Source of the DNA: Victivallis lenta
GTDB taxonomy: Bacteria > Verrucomicrobiota > Lentisphaeria > Victivallales > Victivallaceae
DNA length: 64,000 nucleotides
Direction of reading: 5' to 3'
NCBI RefSeq assembly: GCF_009695545.1
Contig: NZ_VUNS01000001.1
Span: forward strand, 124,001 to 188,000
The notes under the pieces are model-generated. The model saw nothing but the letters and a program-made list of their open reading frames with translations. It did not search any database and had not been told where the DNA came from. Shown here piece after piece: positions 48,827 through 56,812 of the stretch. Numbering within the stretch: position 1 is the first letter of the stretch; every line of letters starts with the position of its first letter. The position numbers were made by a program, and so were the translations under genes.

Positions 48827-49657
48827 TCACCCCTTGACGGCGCCGGAGGAGAGGCCGCGGATGAAGAGCTTCATGCAGAAGATGAAGAGGACCACCAGCG
48901 GAATCGACGCGATCGTGTAGCCCGCCATGAGCTGCCCCCAGTTCTTCGTATATTCGCCCTCCAGGTAGAGCAGCGATACGGAGATGGTCTGCAGGTTCGT
49001 ATCGCGCAGATAGAGCAGCGGCGAAACGAAGTTGTTCCACTGCCCGATGATCGAGAGGATGCCGAGCGTCCCGATGATCGGCATCGACAGCGGCACCACC
49101 ACATGCCAGATCTGGTAGAACATATTGCCGCCGTCGATTTCGATCGCATCGAAAAGATCCTGCGGAATATCCTCGATGAAGTTGCGCAGCACGAAAATGT
49201 TGAACGCCTGCCCCCCCGCGATGGCCGGAATGATCAGCGCGAAATGCGTATTGTAGAGCCCGAGCGAAGTGATGAGCTTGAACATCGGCACCATGTTCGC
49301 CACACTCGGATACATCATGAGAATGATGAACACCCCGAACAGAAACTTCGACCCCGGCATTTTGTAGCGCGCGAAGAAGAACGCCCCGATCACGGCGATG
49401 ACCAGAGTCAGCACGGTCGCGGTGATCGCCACGAAAGCCGTGTTGAAAATGGTTCCGCCGAGATGGTTCCAGCCGAACACATAGTTCTCCCAATGGAAGG
49501 GAGCCTCGGGAAACCACGGGTTCCGCGAAAACTGCTGGTTGTCCTTCAGCGAAATATTGATCATGAGATACATCGGAACGAAGGCGAAAAACAGCACCAC
49601 CAGAATGAACAGGTGCTTGAAAAATTCGGCGGATCTGGACCGTACCACGCGAGCCAT
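48827..49657 (-). CDS. carbohydrate ABC permease (MalG/UgpE-like)
   Basis: A 276-residue permease with six predicted helices. The coupling (EAA) loop reads LFDAIEIDGGNMFYQIWHVVVPLSMPIIGT, as in MalG-type carbohydrate permeases. It follows the MalF-like permease by 10 nt. It would form the channel for the solute bound by the family 1 binding protein. No ATPase is encoded in this operon. Confidence 0.9.
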   Translation of the reverse strand: MARVVRSRSAEFFKHLFILVVLFFAFVPMYLMINISLKDNQQFSRNPWFPEAPFHWENYVFGWNHLGGTIFNTAFVAITATVLTLVIAVIGAFFFARYKMPGSKFLFGVFIILMMYPSVANMVPMFKLITSLGLYNTHFALIIPAIAGGQAFNIFVLRNFIEDIPQDLFDAIEIDGGNMFYQIWHVVVPLSMPIIGTLGILSIIGQWNNFVSPLLYLRDTNLQTISVSLLYLEGEYTKNWGQLMAGYTIASIPLVVLFIFCMKLFIRGLSSGAVKG

Positions 49658-49667
49658 ATGTGAACTC

Positions 49668-50570
49668 CTATTTTCTAACCCGGACGAAGCGGTTGTTGAT
49701 CAGTGTCAGGACGAGCGTGACCGCGAAAATCACGAAACCGATCGCGCAGCCGTAGCCGAAAAGCCCGCGCGAAAACGCCTCCCGGAAAATCATGAGCCCG
49801 GGCACCGTCGCGATGCCGCCGGGGCCGCCGTCCACGCCGAGGAAGAGGTAGATGTTCTCCCAGCTCTGCACCGTGCCGATGATCATCAAAATCAGGTTGA
49901 TCCTGACCTGGGTCATGATGAGCGGCAGCTCGATCTTGAAGAATACCGTGAGCGGTCCCGCGCCGTCGATGTCGGCCGCCTCGTAAACGTCCTCGCTGAT
50001 GCCCTGCAGCCCGGCGAGGTAGATCAGCACGCCGAACGCCCCGACCCACGGAAAGCCCATGAAGACCAGCGACGGGATCACCAGATTCACGTCCGAAAGC
50101 CACTGGACCGTATCGGTCGGCGAGATGAAGCCGAGCAGCCGCAGCAGGTTGTTCAGGATGCCGCTGTTCGGCTCGTAGAAGTATTTCCAGATCAGGATGC
50201 CGACCATGCCCGGGATGATCATCGGGATCACGAAAAGAATCCGGTACAGATACCCGAACCGGTCGCTGATCACATGGTGCAGCACGACCGCCACGACGAT
50301 CGGCAGGATCATCTTGACGACATTGGCGACGACGAAGATCGTCACCACCCAGAAGCTCCACCAGAGCGACGAATCGTTCCACATCTTGACGATGTTCTGG
50401 AAGCCGACGAACTCCTCGACCGTATCGCCGTCCCAGCGGTAGAACATATGCCACATGCCGTTGACGATCGGGTGGTAGCTGAAGACCAGCACCAGCAGGA
50501 GCGGCACGGCGATCAGCAGATAGACCGGCCAGTAATACCGCAGTTTCTTCAACGGAACTTCAATTGCCAT
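49668..50570 (-). CDS. carbohydrate ABC permease (MalF/UgpA-like)
   Basis: A 300-residue permease, six helices, with the EAA loop DVYEAADIDGAGPLTVFFKIELPLIMTQVRINLIL. This is the MalF/UgpA type that pairs with MalG-like permeases. Its start overlaps the end of the solute-binding protein gene by 11 nt. The substrate is not predictable from sequence. Confidence 0.9.
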   Translation of the reverse strand: MAIEVPLKKLRYYWPVYLLIAVPLLLVLVFSYHPIVNGMWHMFYRWDGDTVEEFVGFQNIVKMWNDSSLWWSFWVVTIFVVANVVKMILPIVVAVVLHHVISDRFGYLYRILFVIPMIIPGMVGILIWKYFYEPNSGILNNLLRLLGFISPTDTVQWLSDVNLVIPSLVFMGFPWVGAFGVLIYLAGLQGISEDVYEAADIDGAGPLTVFFKIELPLIMTQVRINLILMIIGTVQSWENIYLFLGVDGGPGGIATVPGLMIFREAFSRGLFGYGCAIGFVIFAVTLVLTLINNRFVRVRK

Positions 50571-52230
50571 TTTTGCCGTACTCCTCCAGCTTGCCCAGTT
50601 CTTCGACCAGTTCGACGTTGTTGTCCACAGTCTTATAGCGGCTGACGATGCCCTCCAGATTGATGTTCGAACGCATCATGAAAAGCCCGTTCTCCCGCGA
50701 TCCCGGTTCGGTGATCTCGGCGCCGACCGCCAGCGCCGAACGGGTGCCGTCCATGCTCCAGAGATTCCGCATGACGCCGTAATTCGCCTCGACGATCTCC
50801 TCGATCAGCTGCGGGCGCGCTTTCAGGAAATCGTCCCAGAAGTACTGCTTCGGGTCCTCCGGCTGGTGGATGATGCTGTTTTCAAGCCGCTGCAGCGTCA
50901 GCCGGTTCGCCAGCGTTCCGGTCGAAGTGAAGGGCGTGGTGACGGCGGTGTGGCTCGTATTCGTGACCGGCTCGAAATCCTTCATGGCGCCGGTGTATTC
51001 GACCTCCTTGAGCGAGGACATCCACTTGCAGTTCTCAACCATCACGAGCTGATTGACCTTCCAGCTGGTCAGGAACCGCAGGAAATCGAGCGCAAGGTCG
51101 AAATGCTTCGTCTTTTTCGGAATGCCGAATTTGCCCTGGATGCCGCTGCCGAGTTCCGTGATGCGCCCGAACGCCTTCGCGCCGAGCGGATGCTTTTCGT
51201 CCAGCACCGGAATCTGGATCACTTTGACTTCGAACGGCGCGTTGTTGATCATGCTCCAGGCGTTGTAGGTTCCGTCGATGAAGAAGGCGACGTTGCCCGC
51301 GAAAAACAGGTATTTGGTCTGTTCGAGATCGATCGCCGAAAAACCGTCCGCGAAATATTTCCCGATTTCGGTCACGACTTCGACCGGTTCGAGCAGCTTG
51401 TCCTTGTCGAGTTCGCCGGCGTTGATCTGGCGGAAAATCTCGCCGGTCGCCACGCCGTAGCCGTACGGCGAACCGGTGTCCGACAGATCGGTCGTCAGCT
51501 GCGAGTTGTAGGTGCTGAGCAGCTGGCCGATGGTCCCCTTGTCGAAGCCGCGCACGCCGATCGGGATGATCGGCCGCTTCTGCTGCAGGCCGTATTCCTT
51601 CAGCCTGGCGCAGTCCTCGAGCCACTCCGTCAGCGTATCCGGCAGCTCCGTCTTGCCGGTCGCCTCCTCATAAAGCTTCATATTCACATAGACGCGGGTC
51701 GTGTGCATGAATGTGCAGACCGAGAAGAATTCGCTGTACGCGGTGTCGAGCGCGCTCAGCATATCGTCCGCGAAGCTCTCCCGCCAGCTCATGTTTTCGA
51801 GCGGCGTGCCTTTGTTCCACGGGTTTTTCTCGCCGATATACGGCGAAAGCGGCGTGAAATACTGGTTCTGGATATCCGAACTGCCCATGACCTCGAGGAT
51901 ATCCGCCGGCTCTCCGCCGATCAGCTGGGTCAGGTACCACTGCTGGTAGCCGCGCACCGGAACCGCGACCTGGCGCACCTTGACCTTCACCCCCTGGGCC
52001 AGCTTGGCCTTTTCATACTCCTCGATCGCGGCGCTGATCCCTTCGCGGAACCCGTCCTCAAGCTGCCAGTGCGCGATGGTGATCACCTTCGTATCCGGCG
52101 AAAAAACGACCGACATGCCGCCGTGATTCCGGATCACCATGATCACCGAGAGAATGTAGAACGCGACGGCGAGGATGAGTCCGACTTTCTGAAAACGGCC
52201 GGCGCTCTGAACATCATCGAGTTTTTTCAT
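50560..52230 (-). CDS. family 1 extracellular solute-binding protein, membrane-anchored
   Basis: A 556-residue binding protein of the MalE/UgpB class. Typical features are TIAHWQLEDGFREGISAAIEEYEKA, the W.Q-like lead, AFFIDGTYNAWSM and LDFLRFLTSWKVNQ. Residues 14-34 form a hydrophobic helix (VGLILAVAFYILSVIMVI) with no lipobox or clear cleavage site, so the protein may stay anchored in the membrane by its N-terminus. It is larger than usual (about 420-450). It overlaps the TPR gene (4 nt) and the permease gene (11 nt), so the four transport genes are tightly coupled. Confidence 0.88.
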   Translation of the reverse strand: MKKLDDVQSAGRFQKVGLILAVAFYILSVIMVIRNHGGMSVVFSPDTKVITIAHWQLEDGFREGISAAIEEYEKAKLAQGVKVKVRQVAVPVRGYQQWYLTQLIGGEPADILEVMGSSDIQNQYFTPLSPYIGEKNPWNKGTPLENMSWRESFADDMLSALDTAYSEFFSVCTFMHTTRVYVNMKLYEEATGKTELPDTLTEWLEDCARLKEYGLQQKRPIIPIGVRGFDKGTIGQLLSTYNSQLTTDLSDTGSPYGYGVATGEIFRQINAGELDKDKLLEPVEVVTEIGKYFADGFSAIDLEQTKYLFFAGNVAFFIDGTYNAWSMINNAPFEVKVIQIPVLDEKHPLGAKAFGRITELGSGIQGKFGIPKKTKHFDLALDFLRFLTSWKVNQLVMVENCKWMSSLKEVEYTGAMKDFEPVTNTSHTAVTTPFTSTGTLANRLTLQRLENSIIHQPEDPKQYFWDDFLKARPQLIEEIVEANYGVMRNLWSMDGTRSALAVGAEITEPGSRENGLFMMRSNINLEGIVSRYKTVDNNVELVEELGKLEEYGKNGN

Positions 52231-53057
52231 TTTTCCGCCCCGCCTTCCCCGAGATCCTCCAGGAACCGCCTGGCGACCACCGCCTGCCCCGAATACGGAT
52301 ACCGCTTCAGATACTCCTTGAAATACTTGACTGCCATCGGCTTGTCGTCCAGCTTCTTGTGGAAGAGGAACGCCAGCCGGAACAGACCGCCGCGGTTCTC
52401 GTTCGGATTCGCAAACCCGATCTCATACCCTTCCATCAGGTGCCGGGCCGCGTTTTTGTAGTCGCGCCGCAGGCGGATATATTCATATTCCGCCAGCAGA
52501 TGCAGCGGCGGCAGCAGCTTCCGGTCCCCCCGGAAATCACGGAAAAAAGTTTCGAGTTCCTCGAAAGCGGCGTCGGCCTGTTCCGGATTCTCGAGCCGCT
52601 CGCGGATCAGGTAGAAGAAGGCGTTGCGATCCGCCGAGCTGCCCGGCGCGAGCTTGCGCACAGCTTCGAAAATCTTCACATGGTCGTAACGGTCGGCCGC
52701 ATCGCGGTACAGATCGCGCCGCTCCTTCATCAGCTGCGTGGTTCTGCCCAGCGCGACACCCGCCTCCAGCCGGTACGGGAGCGGCGTCTTGTCATTGTAG
52801 AAAAGTTCGGCGAGGGTCAGTTGTCCGCGCCTGATATCCTGCCGGGTGCGGTCGTACACATCGCAGAGACCGCTGACCAGCCGGCCTTCCGGCGTATGCG
52901 GTATCGTCCTTGCCAATTTCCCGGCCTGCGCATAATCCATCGCGGCGTATGCCTTCAACGCCGCCGACGCAGTTCCCTTCGCGTCCGGAACGGAATCTGC
53001 ACCGACCAGACCCGCTCCGGCAAGTGTCATGGCGAGTATCCACAACGGCTTGACCAT
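52227..53057 (-). CDS. secreted TPR-like protein of the sugar transport operon
   Basis: A 276-residue exported protein. A signal peptide (MVKPLWILAMTLAGAGLVGADS) is followed by helical repeats: YAAMDYAQAGKLARTI, FEAVRKLAPGS, FRLAFLFHKKLDDKPMAVKYFKEYLKRYPYSGQAVVARRFL. The last of these resembles TPR repeats of outer-membrane or periplasmic adaptors. It is the first gene of the ABC operon and overlaps the binding-protein gene by ATGA. It could help deliver glycan fragments to the binding protein; that is inference. The upstream in-frame extension runs through the promoter; AGGAGG 4-5 nt before ATG 53057 fixes the start. Confidence 0.72.
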   Translation of the reverse strand: MVKPLWILAMTLAGAGLVGADSVPDAKGTASAALKAYAAMDYAQAGKLARTIPHTPEGRLVSGLCDVYDRTRQDIRRGQLTLAELFYNDKTPLPYRLEAGVALGRTTQLMKERRDLYRDAADRYDHVKIFEAVRKLAPGSSADRNAFFYLIRERLENPEQADAAFEELETFFRDFRGDRKLLPPLHLLAEYEYIRLRRDYKNAARHLMEGYEIGFANPNENRGGLFRLAFLFHKKLDDKPMAVKYFKEYLKRYPYSGQAVVARRFLEDLGEGGAEK

Positions 53058-53154
53058 CGCACCTCCTTCCGGCCCCGCCGCACGGCGGAACCGCTCTGTT
53101 ACTGTACACCGGGACAGGCTCCCGCACGGAAATTTACGATATCTGCATTTTTTG

Positions 53155-53183
53155 ATTATAGCATGATCCGGCTCAATTGTCAA
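53155..53183 (-). promoter_or_regulatory. fully consensus sigma-70 promoter of the TPR-ABC-FAD operon
   Basis: TTGACA (53178-53183), 17-bp spacer, TATAAT (53155-53160), every base of both hexamers matching consensus. The leader of about 90 nt contains a small hairpin CGGGA-GCCTG-TCCCG (about 53111-53126). No palindromic operator was recognised, so the operon may be strongly expressed or repressed from elsewhere. The 53058-53280 gap holds no gene I can support. Confidence 0.8.
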
Positions 53184-53280
53184 CAGGAGACCATGCAAAA
53201 AAAGCCGACTTTCAGTAGAATAGATACATGGGAGATACGGCATGCCCGATATACGGCGGTCCTCCTCCCGTTTCCCTCTT

Positions 53281-53937
53281 CTATTTGTTGCCGGTCCAGA
53301 ACTGATCAACGTCGCAGGCTGCCATATCGTTGTGTGTCATGGAAACGACGTGACCGTCCACAAAAAGAACATTCGCCCGATTCAGATGAACCGGATAAGG
53401 CCACCGCAGCCGGTTGTTGTTCGCGTAGGCGACCGTGGCGTCAACATAGCTGCCCGGCTTGTCGACCGCCTCGCTGATCAGCAGTTGCCGCGAGGGCGAC
53501 TTGCATTTTGACAGCGGATACGGCTGGTTCGATCCGGAGTTTCGCCAGTTGTTCATGGCATAGTTGACCGCCTTCTGCCAGCCGGGACCGAAACGCTGAG
53601 CGTTCAATTCGCAGTAGAAGCCGCTTTTGCCGCCGTCCCGCATCAGGGCGTCTCCGTCCTCCGCATTGGCCGGCTCCCAAGAGTAATAGAGCTTCACCAT
53701 GGTCGGGGCCCAGTTGGTCCACCCCTTGCCGATGTTGTAGTTGATTGCGGGCAGACACCCTTTGTATGTGTCGGAATAAATGGCGAAGAAGAGTCCGGCA
53801 TTCTTCAGCGTATTCACGCATTTGATACCCTGCGCCCGTCCACGCGCCTGATTCAGAGCGGGCAGCAGCATGGAAGCGAGAATCGCGATAATCGCAATTA
53901 CAATCAGCAGTTCGATCAGGGTGAAATATTTTTTCAT
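53281..53937 (-). CDS. pseudopilin-like protein (DUF1559-type)
   Basis: A 218-residue pseudopilin-like protein. It opens with [20 protein letters not shown], then [20 protein letters not shown]. The C-terminal strand is [15 protein letters not shown]. Tyrosine precedes the cleavage phenylalanine in place of glycine. It follows the GH5 gene by 2 nt, so the two are translated from one message. AAGGAG lies 8 nt before the start. Confidence 0.85.
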   Translation of the reverse strand: MKKYFTLIELLIVIAIIAILASMLLPALNQARGRAQGIKCVNTLKNAGLFFAIYSDTYKGCLPAINYNIGKGWTNWAPTMVKLYYSWEPANAEDGDALMRDGGKSGFYCELNAQRFGPGWQKAVNYAMNNWRNSGSNQPYPLSKCKSPSRQLLISEAVDKPGSYVDATVAYANNNRLRWPYPVHLNRANVLFVDGHVVSMTHNDMAACDVDQFWTGNK

Positions 53938-53939
53938 GC

Positions 53940-55442
53940 TTACTTCTCCTTATGAATGTTCCGGTCCGAATGATTCCGCATCCAGCCCTCAGTCAGGACC
54001 TTCAGCAACGGGACGTTGACGGGGTAGTCGCTTCCGTCCGGCTTCTGCGCCAGAAGCGCCATGGTGTCCGGTCCGGTTGTCTCGCGGTAATTCCAGTAGG
54101 TCCAGTGGAAACCGTACTCCTCGAAGAGCCGGATCCGCTGTTCCGTGGCCCGAGCCTGATGATCGCCGGAACCGCTGTCGCGGGTGACAGCGAACTCCCC
54201 GACCCAAACCGGCACCCCGTGTTTCCGGGCGAATGCTGCAGGAACGGCGAGCTTCCGGCGAAGTTCGTCGTCGTTCTTCGTGGAGCCGGGCCCGAACAGC
54301 GCAGCGGCAAGATAGGTCCGGCCGGTGGCATTTTCCAGCCGAATCCGGCCGGAGAGAATGTACGTTCCCGGAACGATATCCCATTTAGGGCCGATCCAAC
54401 CGTTGTAGCCGGTGCTGCCGCTCACACGGAGGCTACCGGGAGCCGCATAACCGATCCCGGCGTCATACGCGCCGCAGGCTTCCGGGGAACGCTCCACCTT
54501 GAACGCCCCGGGGCCGCCGTCGAACGAAATACCGTGTATGTTTTTACCCGTTTCGTCAGTCAATGTGATGTCGTCGAACCAGGCGGAACCGCTGTTGTCG
54601 GCCGAACGGAGCAGGAGCGAAATCCGCCGAATGCCTTCCGGAATTTCGAGCGGCAATTTAAATTCCGTCCATTCCCGGCTGCCGGAGAGGAAGTCCCCGT
54701 TTTCGCCGGCGTTGCCCAGCCAGGAGTCGGCAAACGCGCCTTCGTAGAAGTGAAACGTGTAGAGGATATTGGGGTCGTCCACCCGGATTTCGTCAACGAC
54801 GCTCCGAGCGTTGCTCCAGTCATCTCCGCTTACGACGATGATCTTCTCCGGGTCGACCTGACGGATCGCCCGAATCACCTTTCGGTTCAGGGCGACCACA
54901 AGAGAGGGATCGCGGGGTTCCGTCCCGGGTTCGTTCAGAATCTCATAGGCGGCCACCGCCGGTTCGGCCCGGTAACGGCGGGCCAGTTCGGCCCATTGAC
55001 GGCAGAGAAGCTCCTGCAGCTTCACATCCTGCCAAAGCAGATTCCGCCCACCGTCGGTATAATGGGCGTTGTTCTGGCCTCCCTTGGCGACATGCATATC
55101 GAGAATCACGTACTGTTCGTACCGCTTCGCCCACCGCACGACTTCATCGACTTCGGCGAAACGCTCCGTGTTCCAGGAACCGTCTTTATTCGCGATGTCA
55201 GTATAGGTCATGGCGAGCCGGACGACGTTCGCTCCCCATTCCGCCTGTTTCCTCATATGCTCCTCGGTATAAACAGTCCCCTCCAGATGCCACCAGCCCC
55301 AGTTGATGCCGCGCAGGCGGATTTCCCTGCCCGCCGCCGTCAGCTTGCCGTCCGACACCTTGAGGGGAGCCGGTTCCGCGCCACAGCAGAAGGCGAGAAA
55401 CAGGGCTGCCGGCAAAAGGGCTGATTTCAACACTCTCATCAT
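53940..55442 (-). CDS. secreted GH5-like endoglycanase with an inserted beta-sandwich domain
   Basis: A 500-residue exported enzyme. A signal peptide ([24 protein letters not shown]) is followed by a GH5 TIM barrel: [40 protein letters not shown] (acid/base E171), [10 protein letters not shown] (H231, Y233) and [11 protein letters not shown] (nucleophile E416). Residues about 240-390, between the HFY strand and the nucleophile strand, read like a carbohydrate-binding jelly roll ([39 protein letters not shown]). GH5 specificity (cellulose, mannan, xyloglucan) cannot be fixed. It lies 116 bp downstream of the LacI gene and 2 nt upstream of a pseudopilin gene. Confidence 0.82.
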   Translation of the reverse strand: MMRVLKSALLPAALFLAFCCGAEPAPLKVSDGKLTAAGREIRLRGINWGWWHLEGTVYTEEHMRKQAEWGANVVRLAMTYTDIANKDGSWNTERFAEVDEVVRWAKRYEQYVILDMHVAKGGQNNAHYTDGGRNLLWQDVKLQELLCRQWAELARRYRAEPAVAAYEILNEPGTEPRDPSLVVALNRKVIRAIRQVDPEKIIVVSGDDWSNARSVVDEIRVDDPNILYTFHFYEGAFADSWLGNAGENGDFLSGSREWTEFKLPLEIPEGIRRISLLLRSADNSGSAWFDDITLTDETGKNIHGISFDGGPGAFKVERSPEACGAYDAGIGYAAPGSLRVSGSTGYNGWIGPKWDIVPGTYILSGRIRLENATGRTYLAAALFGPGSTKNDDELRRKLAVPAAFARKHGVPVWVGEFAVTRDSGSGDHQARATEQRIRLFEEYGFHWTYWNYRETTGPDTMALLAQKPDGSDYPVNVPLLKVLTEGWMRNHSDRNIHKEK

Positions 55443-55558
55443 CGTTCAGTTTTCCTTTGATTGGGTTTCAGACAATACAACAGTATGGCAGCTATCCCGG
55501 GCAGAGCAGCCATCTGATTGATTTCGGGAGAAAGTTCGGGTCTCTTCAGAGCGGCTTT

Positions 55559-56635
55559 TCAGTTCTCCAGCAGAGACCTCTTTTCCTTGGCGGCGGCGAT
55601 GCTGCCGCGTTCGACAAGCGTCGCCCGGACTTTGTAAATCCGGCTACATACGCCGGATTCCCCATTCAGGCATTCCAGCAGGGTCCGAGCGGCAACTTCC
55701 CCCATCTCTCCACCGGAGAAGGAACAGGCGCTCACCGGTGGAGTCATGCGGCGAAGCGTCGGGTTGTCACTGAAACTGACGACGCTGATGTCGCCGGGAA
55801 TCCGCAATCCGAGCTTCCAGGCGGCATAGGCGATCTCCTCCGCCCGGACATGATCATAGCAGACAACGGCCGTCGCGCCGTTTTCAAGCACGCTGCGGCG
55901 CAGAAAGAGCTCGGCGGAAGCCTCCTCCATTCCGGTGACCTCTTCCGGCAGCCAGATTCCGTGCCGCTGCAACTCTTCGCGCAACTCGCGTTCGCGGAGG
56001 GCCCCCGAATAATGTTGCCGGGGATCCCCGAAGTCGGAATGAACCGCGTAATAGGCGACATGCTCATGCCCGCGTTCGGCCAGAGCTCCGATGATCAGGG
56101 CGGCCGAATGCCGCTCGTCCACCTGCACGCCGACTCCCCGGTCGAGATGAAGTCCGTTCACGACGGCATAAGGAATCTCCTTCCGTTCAAAAAAGGCCAG
56201 GAACGCAGGATCGCTGATGTTGAAGAGCAGCGCACCCGCAATTGGAAACGGCACGGTGTATTCCTCCACCCGGTAACGCTCCAGAAGATAGCTGCCGGTT
56301 GCGACGTAACCGCTGCTCCTGATCCGGCGGATAAAGCTCTCTTTCGCTTCCCGGATCGTCTCCGACGCATCCCTGACCGGGTCGAAGACGGCAATGATTT
56401 TCGATTCCCGACTCCGCATCATCTGCAGAAACGGATTCGGACGGTACTCCAGCTCGTCCGCAGTCCTCAGAATCGCTTCCCGGAGCTCCGGGCGGACGGA
56501 AAAATTCTTCCCCTTTCCGCTCAGAACCCGGCTGACGGTCGATTTAGAACAACCTACCCGTCCGGCGATCTGTTCCATGACACCGGCAGCGGAGCGGGGG
56601 GCATTCCCTTTTCCGGCCTGTTCCACTCTATTCAT
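55559..56635 (-). CDS. LacI-family transcriptional regulator
   Basis: A 358-residue regulator with a LacI headpiece (VMEQIAGRVGCSKSTVSRVLSGKGKNFSVRPELREAI) preceded by an unusual basic extension of about 17 residues. The sensor domain has AGALLFNISDPAFLAFFERKEIPYAVVNG, GALAERGHEHVAYYAVHS and RIPGDISVVSFSDNPTLRRMTPPVSAC. It is first in line before the GH5 and pseudopilin genes and probably controls itself and them. Two near-identical palindromes flank its consensus promoter. GGGAG precedes the start by about 4 nt. Confidence 0.92.
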   Translation of the reverse strand: MNRVEQAGKGNAPRSAAGVMEQIAGRVGCSKSTVSRVLSGKGKNFSVRPELREAILRTADELEYRPNPFLQMMRSRESKIIAVFDPVRDASETIREAKESFIRRIRSSGYVATGSYLLERYRVEEYTVPFPIAGALLFNISDPAFLAFFERKEIPYAVVNGLHLDRGVGVQVDERHSAALIIGALAERGHEHVAYYAVHSDFGDPRQHYSGALRERELREELQRHGIWLPEEVTGMEEASAELFLRRSVLENGATAVVCYDHVRAEEIAYAAWKLGLRIPGDISVVSFSDNPTLRRMTPPVSACSFSGGEMGEVAARTLLECLNGESGVCSRIYKVRATLVERGSIAAAKEKRSLLEN

Positions 56636-56660
56636 ATGGCTCCCGTTCGTTTATGCATCA

Positions 56661-56674
56661 AGCAACTGGTTGCT
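56661..56674. promoter_or_regulatory. operator 1 of the LacI-type regulator
   Basis: AGCAAC-TG-GTTGCT, a 14-bp inverted repeat just downstream of the -10 box at the predicted start of transcription. Matches operator 2 in both arms. Confidence 0.75.
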
Positions 56675-56678
56675 ATTA

Positions 56679-56707
56679 ATTATAGCAACAAGAACACGCA
56701 TTGTCAA
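56679..56707 (-). promoter_or_regulatory. fully consensus promoter of the LacI-GH5-pseudopilin unit
   Basis: TTGACA (56702-56707), 17-bp spacer, TATAAT (56679-56684) on the minus strand, both hexamers perfect. It lies between two operators. Confidence 0.8.
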
Positions 56708-56726
56708 GAGCTGTTTGAAAAAAATC

Positions 56727-56740
56727 AGCAACTAGTTGCG
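56727..56740. promoter_or_regulatory. operator 2 of the LacI-type regulator
   Basis: AGCAACTAGTTGCG; the inner GCAACTAGTTGC (56728-56739) is a perfect palindrome. It lies upstream of the -35 box. The two operator centres are 66 bp apart, close to a whole number of helical turns, so looping by a dimer of dimers is possible. Confidence 0.7.
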
Positions 56741-56749
56741 CAATGGTGC

Positions 56750-56783
56750 AAAAAAACATCACCGCACGGCATGCACGGTGATG
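56750..56783 (-). terminator. intrinsic terminator of the AsmA-DUF58-transglutaminase operon
   Basis: On the minus strand CATCACCG (56776-56783) pairs with CGGTGATG (56757-56764) around an 11-nt loop, followed at once by seven T. It lies 30 bp after the transglutaminase stop and is a textbook rho-independent terminator. Confidence 0.8.
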
Positions 56784-56812
56784 GCAATCCCATTCGAATG
56801 GCGGCCCGGCGA

